This document shows positions 54,901 through 63,334 of a stretch of DNA of 64,000 nt, piece by piece. Under the pieces are notes generated by a model. That model saw only the letters and a list, made by a program, of their open reading frames with translations. It was not told the DNA's origin and searched no databases. This DNA is from Corynebacterium atypicum (GTDB lineage: Bacteria; Actinomycetota; Actinomycetes; Mycobacteriales; Mycobacteriaceae), in the NCBI RefSeq assembly GCF_000732945.1, contig NZ_CP008944.1:2247381-2311380 (forward strand), read 5' to 3'. The position numbers were made by a program, and so were the translations under genes. Position 1 is the stretch's first letter; each line of letters starts with the position of its first letter.

Positions 54901-55500
54901 GTCTTAGGCAAGGGCGGCGACGAGGCTCCCGTGCAGCAACCCGGCACCACCACCAAGGCTGCGCCGGCGCCGCTGCCCATCGTGCAGTCGCTCAAGTCCG
55001 CCCGGGTAAACCCGGACGATGAGGACGCACACCTGGCCGTGGACGGCGATACGGAGACCTACGTCGAGATTCCCCAGGGGTCTTCTCTGGATCTCTCGCT
55101 GCAGTCCCAGGCCGCCGTCAACACCGTCGTGCTCACGCTGGACCGCTCCGCGCTGGTGACGATCATGGATGCCCGCGGCACCGAGCTGGTGCGCGACTTC
55201 CAGGCCGCACCCGGCCGCAACACGGTGCTGCTCAAGTCGCCTGCGCAGCCGCACGGCGGTGCTTCCGCCGAGCCAAGCCCCGCCGGAACAGACGCGGCGA
55301 CCCCGCAGGATCAGGCCGGGCAGCCTACGGCCACCACCACGGGTGCCACGCCGTCGCCGGGCGGCTCGTCGCCGCGCACCGGGGTATCGCGGGCTGACGC
55401 CAAGCGCGACGTCCGGTTCACCGACCGCATCTCGTTGACGTTCGACGACGTCGTCGGCGTCGAGGAAGTCCGGGTGGTAGGCATCGGGCCCCGGCGCTAG
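51952..55500 (+). CDS. murJ: Lipid II flippase MurJ fused to a pseudokinase domain
   Basis: 1182 residues. After a 115-residue low-complexity cytoplasmic start, residues about 118-640 are the MurJ/MviN transporter with about 14 helices (GFMRNVLIGASLG near its start). Residues about 700-920 look like a protein-kinase fold without HRD or DFG (GLDNWSHIRINTSGAAVLAF), hence a pseudokinase. A membrane helix (about 955-980) is followed by an extracellular carbohydrate-binding-like domain. This is the architecture of mycobacterial MviN (Rv3910), where phosphorylation recruits FhaA. Starts at GTG. Confidence 0.93.
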   Translation: MNSSDEPGLRGRFVAAAPPAPVPEPRAKEKSSPACEDRSRLTAAPDGSSESGTRTAAATTATSPRKATSPRKATAAGRAGAPHRGAEQHAARTSAERAAAEGGAEVEESEGTSDADVVRSTGSMAIATLCSRITGFMRNVLIGASLGSAISSAFNTANTLPNLITEIVLGAVLTSLVVPVLVRAEKEDADHGSAFVRRLFTLAFTMLGTVTVLAVLAAPLLTRMTLGTDGEVNVTQSTSFAFLVLPQILFYGLFSLFMAVLNTKGVFKPGAWAPVANNVVSIAVLLAYRFLPGELDPAAPSPVTDPHVLLLGLGTTAGVVVQMFILIPPLKRAGVDLRPLWGIDERLKSFGGMAMAIVVYVAISQAGWVITTNIASASSAAAPNIYQQHWLLLQVPYGIIGVTLLTALMPRLSRNAADGDDNAVVRDLTLATKLTFIALIPIVVFFTVFGRQIGVALFHYGAFERSASELLGLTLSFSAFTLIPYATVLLHLRVFYAREEAWTPTWIIAGITATKVVLSLAAPAVASSPDRVVVLLGAANGFGFIAGAGIGGYLLRRKLGRLGGAEILRTSVWALGAGVVGAGVAWGFGWLLDLAAGGVFAWLGSFGELLRLGLVGVLFLVVVGVILSFSKLPEVQNLGALAQRIPVVGRLIHVDQDHGIETGEATQREINQQYLAVEAFAATPVPPPMSAGVVRGPRLVPGAPVADGRFRLLVEHGSASGARFWEAMERSTRRRVALVFVDTSGSSPLAPATPAAAAGAASEVRRRTRKLDALGHPAIASNIEVSAYRSGCLVVADWVEGSPLKTVAEAGNADPRAAVLAVSPLADAVGRAHDTGTPLGLDNWSHIRINTSGAAVLAFPAVLPDASRTDDLSAIASALELLVDQETAPDDVCAVVAESRDQDVSPIQLGEHLKEVGLAGAAEAEKSRTPGVELRVEKDVAPAVEQRPGFGAEGLNRRATIVLALLVFAVVVGIAAAATYLTGVLGKGGDEAPVQQPGTTTKAAPAPLPIVQSLKSARVNPDDEDAHLAVDGDTETYVEIPQGSSLDLSLQSQAAVNTVVLTLDRSALVTIMDARGTELVRDFQAAPGRNTVLLKSPAQPHGGASAEPSPAGTDAATPQDQAGQPTATTTGATPSPGGSSPRTGVSRADAKRDVRFTDRISLTFDDVVGVEEVRVVGIGPRR

Positions 55501-55530
55501 CCAGGCCGGCACGCCGCGCCGGGGAAAGAA

Positions 55531-55561
55531 CCGGCTAGCCCGGCGGGAGCCGCCGGGCCGG
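55531..55561. terminator. GC-rich stem-loop between murJ and sigM
   Basis: CCCGGCGG (55539-55546) pairs perfectly with CCGCCGGG (55550-55557), with outer CCGG/CCGG pairs at 55531-55534 and 55558-55561. It is the strongest hairpin of this gap. Only A-rich sequence follows on the plus strand, so termination would be Rho-dependent or partial. Confidence 0.55.
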
Positions 55562-55700
55562 GAAAAAGCCAGCTGGCCGGGGCAAAGGGGGACCGGATGG
55601 GGCCTGCACACCGTGCTGTGCACAAAGTGCGGGCCCTTCTGCGTGCGCCCCGATAGGGTGTTGGGCACACCACAACTTATATCTTCGGGGGGGGAGATTA

Positions 55701-56303
55701 ATGGATCACCGCAGCGATCTGGAGCTGGTCCGAAGCTACTGCTCGGGGGAGGAAGAGGCGTTCACCGCGATCGTGCGCCGCCACCGGGCCCGACTGACCT
55801 GGGTGGCGCGCCGCTACTCCCGGCGCGAGGAAGACGCCCAGGACATCGTCCAGGAGGCACTGCTACGCGCCGCCATGAAACTGCACACCTTCCGGGCAGA
55901 AGCGAAGCTGACCACCTGGCTGCACCGGCTGGTGACCAACGCCGCATTCGACTACACCGGGCTGGCCCGTAACCGCAACGAGTCCGCCGTGTTGGACGAC
56001 GACACCCGGCTGCGGCCCGCGCTAACGGGCGGCGGGCTCGCCCACGACCCGATGCACTCGGTGGACCTACGCTTAAGCCTGGTGCCGGCCCTAGGCGCAA
56101 TCGCCGAGGGACAGGCGGCCGCGCTGGTAGCCACCCACGCCCTGGGGTTGAGCGTGGAGCACGCCGCCCGGATCCTCGGTGTGCGCCCCGGAACCATCAA
56201 GTCGCGCACCAAGCGCGGGCGCGACCAGCTGCGCAAGCTTATCGACGCCTCCCTGCGCCAGGACGCCTCGACCACGGCGCGACCAGGACAGATCGTGTGT
56301 TAA
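55701..56303 (+). CDS. sigM: ECF sigma factor SigM
   Basis: 200 residues. Region 2 (about 10-80) contains EEDAQDIVQEALLRA; region 4 (about 135-195) has the helix-turn-helix LSVEHAARILGVRPGTIKSRTKRGR. The order murJ-sigM-trxB is that of Rv3910-Rv3911-Rv3913. In C. glutamicum SigM controls disulfide-stress genes including trx genes, which follow here. The ribosome site is an uninterrupted G8 run followed by AGA (55687-55697). No anti-sigma gene lies between sigM and trxB, whereas mycobacteria have one (Rv3912). Confidence 0.93.
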   Translation: MDHRSDLELVRSYCSGEEEAFTAIVRRHRARLTWVARRYSRREEDAQDIVQEALLRAAMKLHTFRAEAKLTTWLHRLVTNAAFDYTGLARNRNESAVLDDDTRLRPALTGGGLAHDPMHSVDLRLSLVPALGAIAEGQAAALVATHALGLSVEHAARILGVRPGTIKSRTKRGRDQLRKLIDASLRQDASTTARPGQIVC

Positions 56304-56359
56304 ACCCGCCGGCGGCTAGGATGAAACCTCAGCAGTAACACGGAATTGCAGGAGGCATC

Positions 56360-57283
56360 ATGACCGTCCACGATCTGGCGATCATCGGGTCGGGGCCAGC
56401 CGGTTACACGGCCGCGCTCTACGCCGCGCGAGCCGAACTTAACCCCGTGGTCTTCGAGGGCTTCGAGTTTGGCGGCTCCCTGATGAACACCACCGAGGTA
56501 GAGAACTACCCTGGCTTCGAACAGGGCATCATGGGCCCCGAACTCATGATGGCCATGCGCGGCCAGGCCGAGCGTTTCGGCGCCAAGCTGCTCCAGGAGC
56601 AGGTCGACTCGGTGGAGCTGGACGGCCCGGAGAAGGTCCTGCACGTGGGCAACGAGACGGTGCGTGCCCGCGCGGTGATCCTGGCCACGGGGTCGGCACC
56701 CCGGCATCTGGGCATTCCGGGCGAGGAGGAGCTGACTGGCCACGGGGTATCTACCTGCGCGACCTGCGACGGGTTCTTTTTCAAAGGCCACACCATCGCG
56801 GTGGCCGGCGGGGGCGACTCGGCGATGGAAGAGGCGACATTTCTTACCAGGTTCGCCGAGAAGGTCTACATCGTGCACCGCAGGGAGGGCTTCCGGGCCT
56901 CGCCGATCATGCTCGAGCGCGCACAGAATAACGAGAAGATCGAGATCCTGACGAACAAACGCATCACCCGCGTCAACGAGGATGCGGGCAAGGTGAAAAG
57001 CCTCGAGCTTACTGACGCCGCGACTGGCGAGGTGAGCGAGCTTGCGGCCACCGCGCTCTTCGTCGCCATCGGCCACGACCCGCGCTCCCAGTTCCTCGGC
57101 GGGCAGGTGAAGCTGAATGACGCCGGCTACGTAGTCGTCGACGAGCCCTCCACGCGCACCTCGGTTTCCGGCGTATTTGCCTGCGGCGACTTGGTCGACG
57201 ACCACTACCAGCAGGCGATCTCGGCCGCGGGTACCGGCGCTAAGGCCGCGCTCGACGCCCAGGCCTACCTCGAGGCGCTGTGA
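56360..57283 (+). CDS. trxB: Thioredoxin reductase
   Basis: 307 residues, FAD- and NADPH-binding. [16 protein letters not shown] at the start binds FAD, CATCDG is the redox-active CxxC (near residue 134), [13 protein letters not shown] binds NADPH, and the C-terminal [18 protein letters not shown] segment is conserved. It reduces thioredoxin from NADPH. AGGAGG precedes the ATG. Its stop shares one base with the thioredoxin start, so both partners are made together. Confidence 0.97.
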   Translation: MTVHDLAIIGSGPAGYTAALYAARAELNPVVFEGFEFGGSLMNTTEVENYPGFEQGIMGPELMMAMRGQAERFGAKLLQEQVDSVELDGPEKVLHVGNETVRARAVILATGSAPRHLGIPGEEELTGHGVSTCATCDGFFFKGHTIAVAGGGDSAMEEATFLTRFAEKVYIVHRREGFRASPIMLERAQNNEKIEILTNKRITRVNEDAGKVKSLELTDAATGEVSELAATALFVAIGHDPRSQFLGGQVKLNDAGYVVVDEPSTRTSVSGVFACGDLVDDHYQQAISAAGTGAKAALDAQAYLEAL

Positions 57284-57597
57284 TGCACGCCGTTACTCAA
57301 GAGACTTTCCGCGCCGAGGTCGTCGAGTCCGACCGACCCGTCATCGTCGACTTCTGGGCCGAGTGGTGCGGGCCGTGCAAGGCGCTCGCTCCCGAGCTAG
57401 CCAAGGCCGAGGAACTTCTCGGCGAGAAGGCGAAGATCGTTACCGTCGATGTGGACCAGGAGCGCGGCCTGGCGGCCATGTTCCAGGTGCTGTCGATCCC
57501 TACCGTGCTGATCTACTCCGGCGGCAAGCTCGCATCTCAGTTCACCGGTGTCACCTCCGCCGATGACGTCGTGGCGCGCGTGGAAGCGCTCGCCTAG
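57283..57597 (+). CDS. trxA: Thioredoxin
   Basis: 104 residues from ATG 57283 (TGATG overlap with trxB); a GTG one codon upstream is the alternative. The active site is WCGPCK near residue 29. It is the canonical thioredoxin of the pair, corresponding to Rv3914 (TrxC). The main disulfide reductant of the cytoplasm, and a probable SigM target by position. It is followed by cwlM after about 30 bases. Confidence 0.96.
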   Translation: MHAVTQETFRAEVVESDRPVIVDFWAEWCGPCKALAPELAKAEELLGEKAKIVTVDVDQERGLAAMFQVLSIPTVLIYSGGKLASQFTGVTSADDVVARVEALA

Positions 57598-57628
57598 CTG
57601 CTAGTCTGAGCATAAAGAAAGGAGTGCC

Positions 57629-58819
57629 GTGTCCGAGGTTTTGCGTGTCGGTGACACCAGCCCGCGGGTAGCTGAAGCCCGCGCCACTCTCGCCCGGCTG
57701 GGCCGACTGAGCAATTACCAGGGGGTCATCCCGGATACCGCGCAGGGATCGCAGCAGTACAGCGAATCCGATACGTACTTCGATCCCGCCTTGGCTAACC
57801 AGCTCAAGGCCTTCCAGCAAACCCGTGGCATCATGCCCACCGGAAACATCGATGAGATCACGCTCTACGAGTTGCGCGGAGCCACCTACTCGCTCGGCGA
57901 GCGCACGCTCGCGTACCAGCCCGGCAACCCGCTCGTAGGCGACGACGTCGCGCAGCTGCAAAAGCAGCTGCAAGAGCTAGGGTTTTACACCGACCGCATC
58001 GACGGCCACTTTGGGCCTGTCACCGAGCACTCGCTCAAGACCTACCAACTCAACTACGGCATCGCCCCGGACGGCGAGTTCGGCCCGGAGACCAGCCGCG
58101 CCTTAAGCCTTTTGGGGCGCCGCATCACTGGTGGGTCGGCCCAGGCGATCCGGGAGCGCGAGCACGTCCGCCAGGCGGGCCCCAGGTTGGCCGGCAAGCG
58201 CGTCATTATTGATCCCGCCCTCGGCGGCGAGCATTGCGGCCAAATCGTCCAGGGCCGCTACGGCGAGATCACCGAGGAGGAGCTGCTCTGGGACCTGGCA
58301 TCCCGCATCCAGGAGCGAATGCAGGCCGCCGGGATGGAGGCCGTATTCACCCGCACCCGGCAGGATGACCCCAGCGCCAAGGCCCGCGCAGAGATGGCCA
58401 ACGCCGCGGAGGCCGACCTCATGATCTCTCTGGCCCTGGACCACTACCACAACGAGCGCGCAGGCGGCGTGGCCTCCTTCTACTTCGGGTCCGAGATCGG
58501 CAACAGCTCGCTGACCGGCGAGACGCTCTCGGGCTACATCCAGCGGGAGATCGTGGCGCGCACCCCGCTGACCAACTGCGGCAACCACGGACGCACGTGG
58601 GAGATCCTCAGACTGAGTAAGATGCCCACGGTGGAGGTTGTCGCCGGTTACCTGACCAACCCACGCGACATCGCGATCATCACCGATCCGAGCCACCGCG
58701 ACGCGATCGCCGAATCCGTCGTCGTCGCCGTCAAGCGGCTCTACCTTTTGGACAAAGGGACTCAGCGCACCGGCACCTACCGGTTCGCTGAGCTGCTGCG
58801 CGAGGAGCTCATGGGCTAG
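57629..58819 (+). CDS. cwlM: CwlM-like amidase-fold regulator of peptidoglycan synthesis
   Basis: 396 residues: two peptidoglycan-binding (PG_binding_1) domains (about 5-80 and 85-165) and an Amidase_3-like domain (about 190-375). In active amidases the first zinc ligand is the His of PGHGG; here the motif reads PALGG, with no histidine, while the later glutamate (VEVVAG) is kept. In mycobacteria CwlM is a cytoplasmic, catalytically inactive activator of MurA controlled by PknB; the missing ligand and the absence of a signal peptide fit that role. Starts at GTG after AAAGGAG. Its TAG shares CTAG with the parB stop. Confidence 0.92.
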   Translation: MSEVLRVGDTSPRVAEARATLARLGRLSNYQGVIPDTAQGSQQYSESDTYFDPALANQLKAFQQTRGIMPTGNIDEITLYELRGATYSLGERTLAYQPGNPLVGDDVAQLQKQLQELGFYTDRIDGHFGPVTEHSLKTYQLNYGIAPDGEFGPETSRALSLLGRRITGGSAQAIREREHVRQAGPRLAGKRVIIDPALGGEHCGQIVQGRYGEITEEELLWDLASRIQERMQAAGMEAVFTRTRQDDPSAKARAEMANAAEADLMISLALDHYHNERAGGVASFYFGSEIGNSSLTGETLSGYIQREIVARTPLTNCGNHGRTWEILRLSKMPTVEVVAGYLTNPRDIAIITDPSHRDAIAESVVVAVKRLYLLDKGTQRTGTYRFAELLREELMG

Positions 58820-59841
58820 CCGCGCGGCTGGCCCTCGATGAGCTGCATAATCCGCTTGAAGTCGGCTTCGTCGCCGAACTCGATGACCATTTTGCCCTTG
58901 CGCTTGCCCATGGTCACCGTCACCCGGGTATCAAAGGCGTCGGCGAGCCGCTCCGCAGCGTGGGTGAGCGCCTCTGGCTGCGCGACCGGCTCCCGCTTCT
59001 TTTTCTTCTCCGGCTCCTGGCCGCGGTTGGCTAGCGTCACTGCTTCCTCTGTCGCCCGCACCGATAGGCCCTCGGCCACGATGCGCTCGGCGAGCTTCTC
59101 CTGGGCGTCGGCACCTGCTTTCAGCCCCATGAGCGCCCGGGCGTGCCCGGCGCTAAGCACCCCTGCGGCCACCCGACGCTGCACCGATACCGGCAGCGAG
59201 AGCAGCCGAATCGTGTTCGTAATCGTCGGCCGCGAGCGGCCCAGCCGCTTCGCCAGCTCCTCCTGGGTGACGTCAAACTCCTCGAGCAGCTGCTGGTAGG
59301 CCGCGCCCTCTTCCAACGGATTGAGCTGCACGCGGTGAATGTTTTCCAGCAAGGCATCCCGCAGCATCGCGGCATCATCACTCTCGCGCACGATGGCCGG
59401 GATCGTGCCGAGGCCCGCCTTGCCGGCCGCCCGCCAGCGCCGCTCCCCCATGATGATCTCGAAGTGCTTGCCGTTCGGACGAACCACGATCGGCTGCAAC
59501 AGCCCGAACTCCCTGATGGAGTGCACGAGCTCGGCTAACTCGTCCTCGTCGAAGACCTGGCGCGGCTGACGCTGATTAGGAATGATCCGGCCCACCGGTA
59601 TCTCCTGGTAGTGCGCAGGCACGTCCGCCGCGCCATCGCCCTTCGCGGCGGGCTTCGGGTCGCGTGCGCCCGCCTCGGAGATCAACCGGTCCAACCCGGG
59701 AGTCGGCTTCGAACCCTGTCCGATGATCGCATCGGCCGCGGAATCCGACAGGTGCGGCTTGTCGTCCCCGGTAGGGATGAGCGCCGCCAACCCGCGGCCC
59801 AGACCCGTGCGGCGGTTCTCGTTCGCCTTAGCCTTGCTCAC
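58816..59841 (-). CDS. parB: Chromosome-partitioning protein ParB
   Basis: 341 residues. CTPase/DNA-clamp that loads at parS. The N-terminal catalytic domain has [12 protein letters not shown] (the ParB box II with the arginine patch), preceded by PNQRQPR (box I); a central helix-turn-helix [16 protein letters not shown] reads parS; the C-terminal 60 residues dimerise. GTG start directly after the parA TAA, so the two are co-translated. Four parS sites occur 13-21 kb away within this window. Confidence 0.97.
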   Translation of the reverse strand: MSKAKANENRRTGLGRGLAALIPTGDDKPHLSDSAADAIIGQGSKPTPGLDRLISEAGARDPKPAAKGDGAADVPAHYQEIPVGRIIPNQRQPRQVFDEDELAELVHSIREFGLLQPIVVRPNGKHFEIIMGERRWRAAGKAGLGTIPAIVRESDDAAMLRDALLENIHRVQLNPLEEGAAYQQLLEEFDVTQEELAKRLGRSRPTITNTIRLLSLPVSVQRRVAAGVLSAGHARALMGLKAGADAQEKLAERIVAEGLSVRATEEAVTLANRGQEPEKKKKREPVAQPEALTHAAERLADAFDTRVTVTMGKRKGKMVIEFGDEADFKRIMQLIEGQPRG

Positions 59842-60762
59842 TTAACTACTTGCGCCTTTCTGCAACTTTTCTGCGGTGTCCGGGCTGACCCCGATGGGCC
59901 CGGTGCCCTCGCCCGGCGCGTAGTCGCCGCGGGTGGCAAACTCCTCGGCCGCCGCTGCATACGCCATCGCGCCGCTCGAAGAGGCGTCGTAAGCCAATAC
60001 CGGCATGCCGTAACCGGGCGCCTCGGAGACCCGCACGGAGCGCGGGATGACGGTGCGCATGGTGACGTCGCCGAAGTGCTCGCGAACCTCGGCCACAACC
60101 TGCTCGGCGAGGTTGGTGCGCCCGTCGAACATCGTCAGCAAGATCGCCGATATGTGTAGGCTCGGGTTGAGGTGCTCGCGGATCATCGTGATGTTGTTGA
60201 GCAGCTGGCCCACGCCCTCCAGCGCGTAGTACTCGCACTGGATGGGGATCATGACCTCGTCGACGAAGGTCATCGCGTTGATGGTCAACAGCCCCAGCGA
60301 CGGCGGGCAGTCGATGAACACAAAGTCGAACTCGCGGTCGCCCAGTATGCCACCCTTGAGCTGGTCGTAGAGGCGGTACTCGCGGCGCACCATGGACACC
60401 AGCTCGATCTCCGCGCCGGCCAGATCGATGGTTGCCGGAATGCACATGAGGTTCGGGTGGTGCGGTGAAGGCTGGATCGCCTCCTCCGCGCTGGCCTGCC
60501 CAATGAGCAGCTCGTAGCTGGAGGTAGTACCCGCGCGGTGTTCGACCCCCAGCGCCGTCGAGGCGTTACCCTGCGGGTCTAAGTCGATGACCAAGACCTT
60601 CATCCCGCAGCTCGCTAGGCCGGCGGCAAGGTTGACGGCGGAGGTGGTTTTGCCCACTCCGCCCTTCTGGTTGGCCACGGTGATCAAGCGGGGCTTCTCC
60701 GGGGGCTTGAGATGCTTACGCTCCGGGATCGCCGGCTGGGCGGCGCCGGTGGAATCGGCCAT
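59842..60762 (-). CDS. parA: Chromosome-partitioning ATPase ParA
   Basis: 306 residues from the ATG at 60762; the frame is open 19 codons upstream, but those look non-coding. Deviant Walker A KGGVGKTT (near residue 35), Walker A' IDLDPQGN, and DCPPSLG. It forms the nucleoid gradient that pulls ParB-parS complexes apart. The first 28 residues are a variable tail. Order parB-parA-rsmG-yidC is that of the mycolic-acid bacteria next to oriC. Confidence 0.97.
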   Translation of the reverse strand: MADSTGAAQPAIPERKHLKPPEKPRLITVANQKGGVGKTTSAVNLAAGLASCGMKVLVIDLDPQGNASTALGVEHRAGTTSSYELLIGQASAEEAIQPSPHHPNLMCIPATIDLAGAEIELVSMVRREYRLYDQLKGGILGDREFDFVFIDCPPSLGLLTINAMTFVDEVMIPIQCEYYALEGVGQLLNNITMIREHLNPSLHISAILLTMFDGRTNLAEQVVAEVREHFGDVTMRTVIPRSVRVSEAPGYGMPVLAYDASSSGAMAYAAAAEEFATRGDYAPGEGTGPIGVSPDTAEKLQKGASS

Positions 60763-60865
60763 GGTTATCCAGAGGTTCCTTCCTGATGTTCGCGTCTCTT
60801 CTACCTTAGCCCGCGTCAACCTCGCGCAGGGGTTGGCCGGTCAGCCGGAAAACTATGCTGTTCAG

Positions 60866-61516
60866 CTACCGAGACCCGGCAGTGCGGGTGATGCTGATCA
60901 GCGTGGTGGCAGGATCCACCACCTTGCGACCGACCTGGAAAATCTGCGCATCGGACCCGCCGGCGGCTGCGATCTCCTTGGCGTCGCGGGCGAGTTCCTC
61001 CGCCACGCTCTCGCCCTTCATCGCGACCATCGCCCCGCCTTTCTTCGCCAACGGCAGGCACCACTTAGCTAGCTTGCCCAGCGGCGCCACGGCGCGCGAG
61101 GTCACCACGTCCGCGCCGCCTACCCGGGCGCGCACGGGCTTTTCCTCGGCACGACCGCGCACCACGGTGATGTTGGTCAGGCCGAGCTCTTCGACGACCT
61201 CGGTGAGGAACGTCGATCGCTTCAGCAGCGGCTCGACCAGGATGACGTCAAGGTCCGGCCGGGCGATGGCGAGCGGAATGCCGGGAAGGCCGGCCCCGGA
61301 GCCGACGTCGATCACGCGCGCAGAAGACGCGATCGCCTCGCCGACGACCGCGCAGTTGAGCAGGTGGCGCTGCCACAGCCGATCGGCCTCGCGCGGGCCG
61401 ATAAAGCCACGCTCGGAGCCGGGGCCAGCGAGCAGATCGTGATAGGCCTCGGCCAGCTCGAGGCGGGCGCCGAAGACCTTATTTTTCGCCGTGTCCAGCT
61501 GCAGCGGGGCATTCAT
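60866..61516 (-). CDS. rsmG: 16S rRNA m7G527 methyltransferase
   Basis: 216 residues. SAM-binding motif DVGSGAGLPGIPLA near residue 70, and the RAVAPLGKLAKW stretch typical of RsmG (GidB). It methylates N7 of G527 in 16S rRNA; loss gives low-level streptomycin resistance in relatives. The ATG overlaps the yidC stop (ATGA). The jag/khpB gene that lies between yidC and gidB in mycobacteria is absent. Confidence 0.96.
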   Translation of the reverse strand: MNAPLQLDTAKNKVFGARLELAEAYHDLLAGPGSERGFIGPREADRLWQRHLLNCAVVGEAIASSARVIDVGSGAGLPGIPLAIARPDLDVILVEPLLKRSTFLTEVVEELGLTNITVVRGRAEEKPVRARVGGADVVTSRAVAPLGKLAKWCLPLAKKGGAMVAMKGESVAEELARDAKEIAAAGGSDAQIFQVGRKVVDPATTLISITRTAGSR

Positions 61517-62541
61517 GAGCGCCTGCCCCCTTGGCCCTTGCCCTGCCCCTGGCCGTTGCTCTTGGCGTTTTTGCTGGCGTTCTTATTGCGCTTCTTCTTC
61601 GCGTTGGCCTTCGGCTTCTGACCCACCTTCGGCGCGGTGGCCCGCTTGGCCTCCAAGACGGCTTGTTCCTCGGCCTCTTCCTCAGCATCGATCTTGGCAA
61701 AGATGAAGCGCTGCTGGAAGAAGGTCCAGATGTTGTTAGCCACCATGTAGAACAGCAACCCGATGTGCCACAAGAAGCCCGTGAACAAGATGGTGCCGGG
61801 CATGACCCACATCATCATCTTGCTCATCATCTGCGTCTGCTGCGCCATCATGTCGTTGGCGGGTGCCTGGGTTTTACCCTCGGCGCGGCGCCGATTCATC
61901 CGCTCCACCGATAGCCGCGCGTTGAAGTGCGTGGCCACCACGATGACGAGGATGAGCGGGGAGGCTACCGAGATGATCATGCCCTTCGACAGCGACTCGG
62001 AATCGGGGAAGGCCGCGTACATCTCCTGCGGCATCGAGATGTAGGCCGACAGCGGCACGCCAAAAAGCTTCGCCCCCAGGAAGGACTGGACCTCGTCGAC
62101 GCCGAAGATGTAGTTCGGAATGTTCGCGTTTTGCTCCGGCGTCAGCCCCAGCCCTCCGGCCTGCTCGCCGGTACGGTTAAACGAGCGCAGCACGTGGAAG
62201 AGCCCGATGAACACCGGCATCTGGGCGAGCATGGGCAAGCAGCCGGCCATCGGGTTGACGCCCGTCTCCTTTTGGAGCTTGCGCGTCTCTTCCATCATCT
62301 TCTGCTGGTCGTTTTTGTATTTCTCCCGGATGGCCTGCATCTTGGGGGCGACCTTTTGCATCTTCATGCTGGAGCGCATCTGGTTGAGCATCGGCTTGAA
62401 CAGCAGGATGCGCAGGGTGAAGGTCAAGAAGATGATCGCGAGGATCCAAGACACCGCGGAATCGGCGCCGAAGGGCAGCGCGAATATCTTGTGCCAGAAC
62501 CACAGGACCGCGGAGATCGGCCAGTAGATGAAATTGAGCAC
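61513..62541 (-). CDS. yidC: Membrane protein insertase YidC
   Basis: 342 residues, Gram-positive-type YidC/Oxa1 with about five helices. The first hydrophobic segment is near the start (YWPISAVLWFWHKIF), the coiled cytoplasmic hairpin is KMQKVAPKMQAIREKY, and the MLAQMPVFIGLFHVLR helix follows. The C-terminal 55 residues are Lys/Arg/Asn/Gly-rich and probably touch the ribosome. No lipobox, unlike some paralogues. It follows yidD by six bases. Confidence 0.96.
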   Translation of the reverse strand: MLNFIYWPISAVLWFWHKIFALPFGADSAVSWILAIIFLTFTLRILLFKPMLNQMRSSMKMQKVAPKMQAIREKYKNDQQKMMEETRKLQKETGVNPMAGCLPMLAQMPVFIGLFHVLRSFNRTGEQAGGLGLTPEQNANIPNYIFGVDEVQSFLGAKLFGVPLSAYISMPQEMYAAFPDSESLSKGMIISVASPLILVIVVATHFNARLSVERMNRRRAEGKTQAPANDMMAQQTQMMSKMMMWVMPGTILFTGFLWHIGLLFYMVANNIWTFFQQRFIFAKIDAEEEAEEQAVLEAKRATAPKVGQKPKANAKKKRNKNASKNAKSNGQGQGKGQGGRRS

Positions 62542-62547
62542 GAAGGT

Positions 62548-62796
62548 TCAGGGCTCCTTGGGGGTCGGTAGGGGAACCGGGTCGATGCCGCCCGGGTGCC
62601 AGGGCCCGCACTTGGCTAGCCTGGCTGCGGCCAAGCACGCGCCTTTGACTGCGCCGTGGAGCTGGATTGCCTCCCGGGCATAGGCGCTGCAGCTGGGCTG
62701 AAAGCGGCAGGTTGGTCCCAGTTTAAGGGGCGAGAGATATTTTTGGTAGCAGGCAACACCCGCCATCAGCAGGCGCGCGGCCGGGCTACTTTTCAC
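62548..62796 (-). CDS. yidD: Membrane protein insertion efficiency factor YidD
   Basis: 82 residues from the GTG at 62796, which overlaps the rnpA stop by 11 bases; upstream in-frame sequence lies inside rnpA. The signature [20 protein letters not shown] with three cysteines and the [13 protein letters not shown] end are those of YidD. Its precise role in YidC-dependent insertion is unclear. Sits between rnpA and yidC, as is nearly universal. Confidence 0.94.
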   Translation of the reverse strand: MKSSPAARLLMAGVACYQKYLSPLKLGPTCRFQPSCSAYAREAIQLHGAVKGACLAAARLAKCGPWHPGGIDPVPLPTPKEP

Positions 62797-63166
62797 GACG
62801 TCGCGCCTTAGCCACCGCGCGGCACAAATCGCCGTAGATGGCGCGTGAGTCAACCGAGGCGATAGCAGGCAGTGCTCGAACAACTAGTTCCTCGCCTTCG
62901 CCCACCACGCCGGCGCGGGCAAGGTGTAGGCACTGCTGGCGCAGCTTTCGGGTCACAGCGTGGCGCACCACGGCGTTACCAACGGCTTTGGAAACGACGA
63001 AACCGAACCGTGGACCGCGCGGTTGGGCGATCTTCGGTTCGGTGTGCCCCGCTTTGCTCGCCGGGCGTAGGTGCACGACGAGGGTGCGGGTGCCTGCTCG
63101 TGAGCCGCCTCGGATTACCCGCGTGAACTGTTGCGGGGAGTTGAGCTTAAGCGTCCGCGGCAGCAC
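62786..63166 (-). CDS. rnpA: Ribonuclease P protein component
   Basis: 126 residues, the basic protein that helps RNase P RNA mature tRNA 5' ends. The RNA-binding helix is [19 protein letters not shown], in place of the usual RNR box; the first residues [14 protein letters not shown] are typical. Starts at ATG 63166. The C-terminus KARRREK overlaps the start of yidD. rpmH lies 25 bases upstream on the same strand. Confidence 0.95.
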   Translation of the reverse strand: MLPRTLKLNSPQQFTRVIRGGSRAGTRTLVVHLRPASKAGHTEPKIAQPRGPRFGFVVSKAVGNAVVRHAVTRKLRQQCLHLARAGVVGEGEELVVRALPAIASVDSRAIYGDLCRAVAKARRREK

Positions 63167-63190
63167 GAGTGAGCCATACTCCTTGGGACA

Positions 63191-63334
63191 CTACGCGGTC
63201 AGCTTAGCGCGGCCCTTGCGGCGACGAGCAGCGATGATGGCGCGCCCGGCGCGGGTGCGCATGCGGATGCGGAAGCCGTGCTTGCGGGCACGACGACGGT
63301 TGTTGGGCTGGTAAGTGCGCTTACCTTTGCTCAC
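63191..63334 (-). CDS. rpmH: 50S ribosomal protein L34
   Basis: 47 residues, very basic, from GTG 63334 ([20 protein letters not shown] start; [18 protein letters not shown] later). The GTG is preceded by AAGGAG. First gene of the rpmH-rnpA-yidD-yidC run and the closest gene to the origin in this window. Its full product is present, and both the Asn-Asn-Arg core and the Arg/Lys tail fit bL34. Confidence 0.97.
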   Translation of the reverse strand: MSKGKRTYQPNNRRRARKHGFRIRMRTRAGRAIIAARRRKGRAKLTA

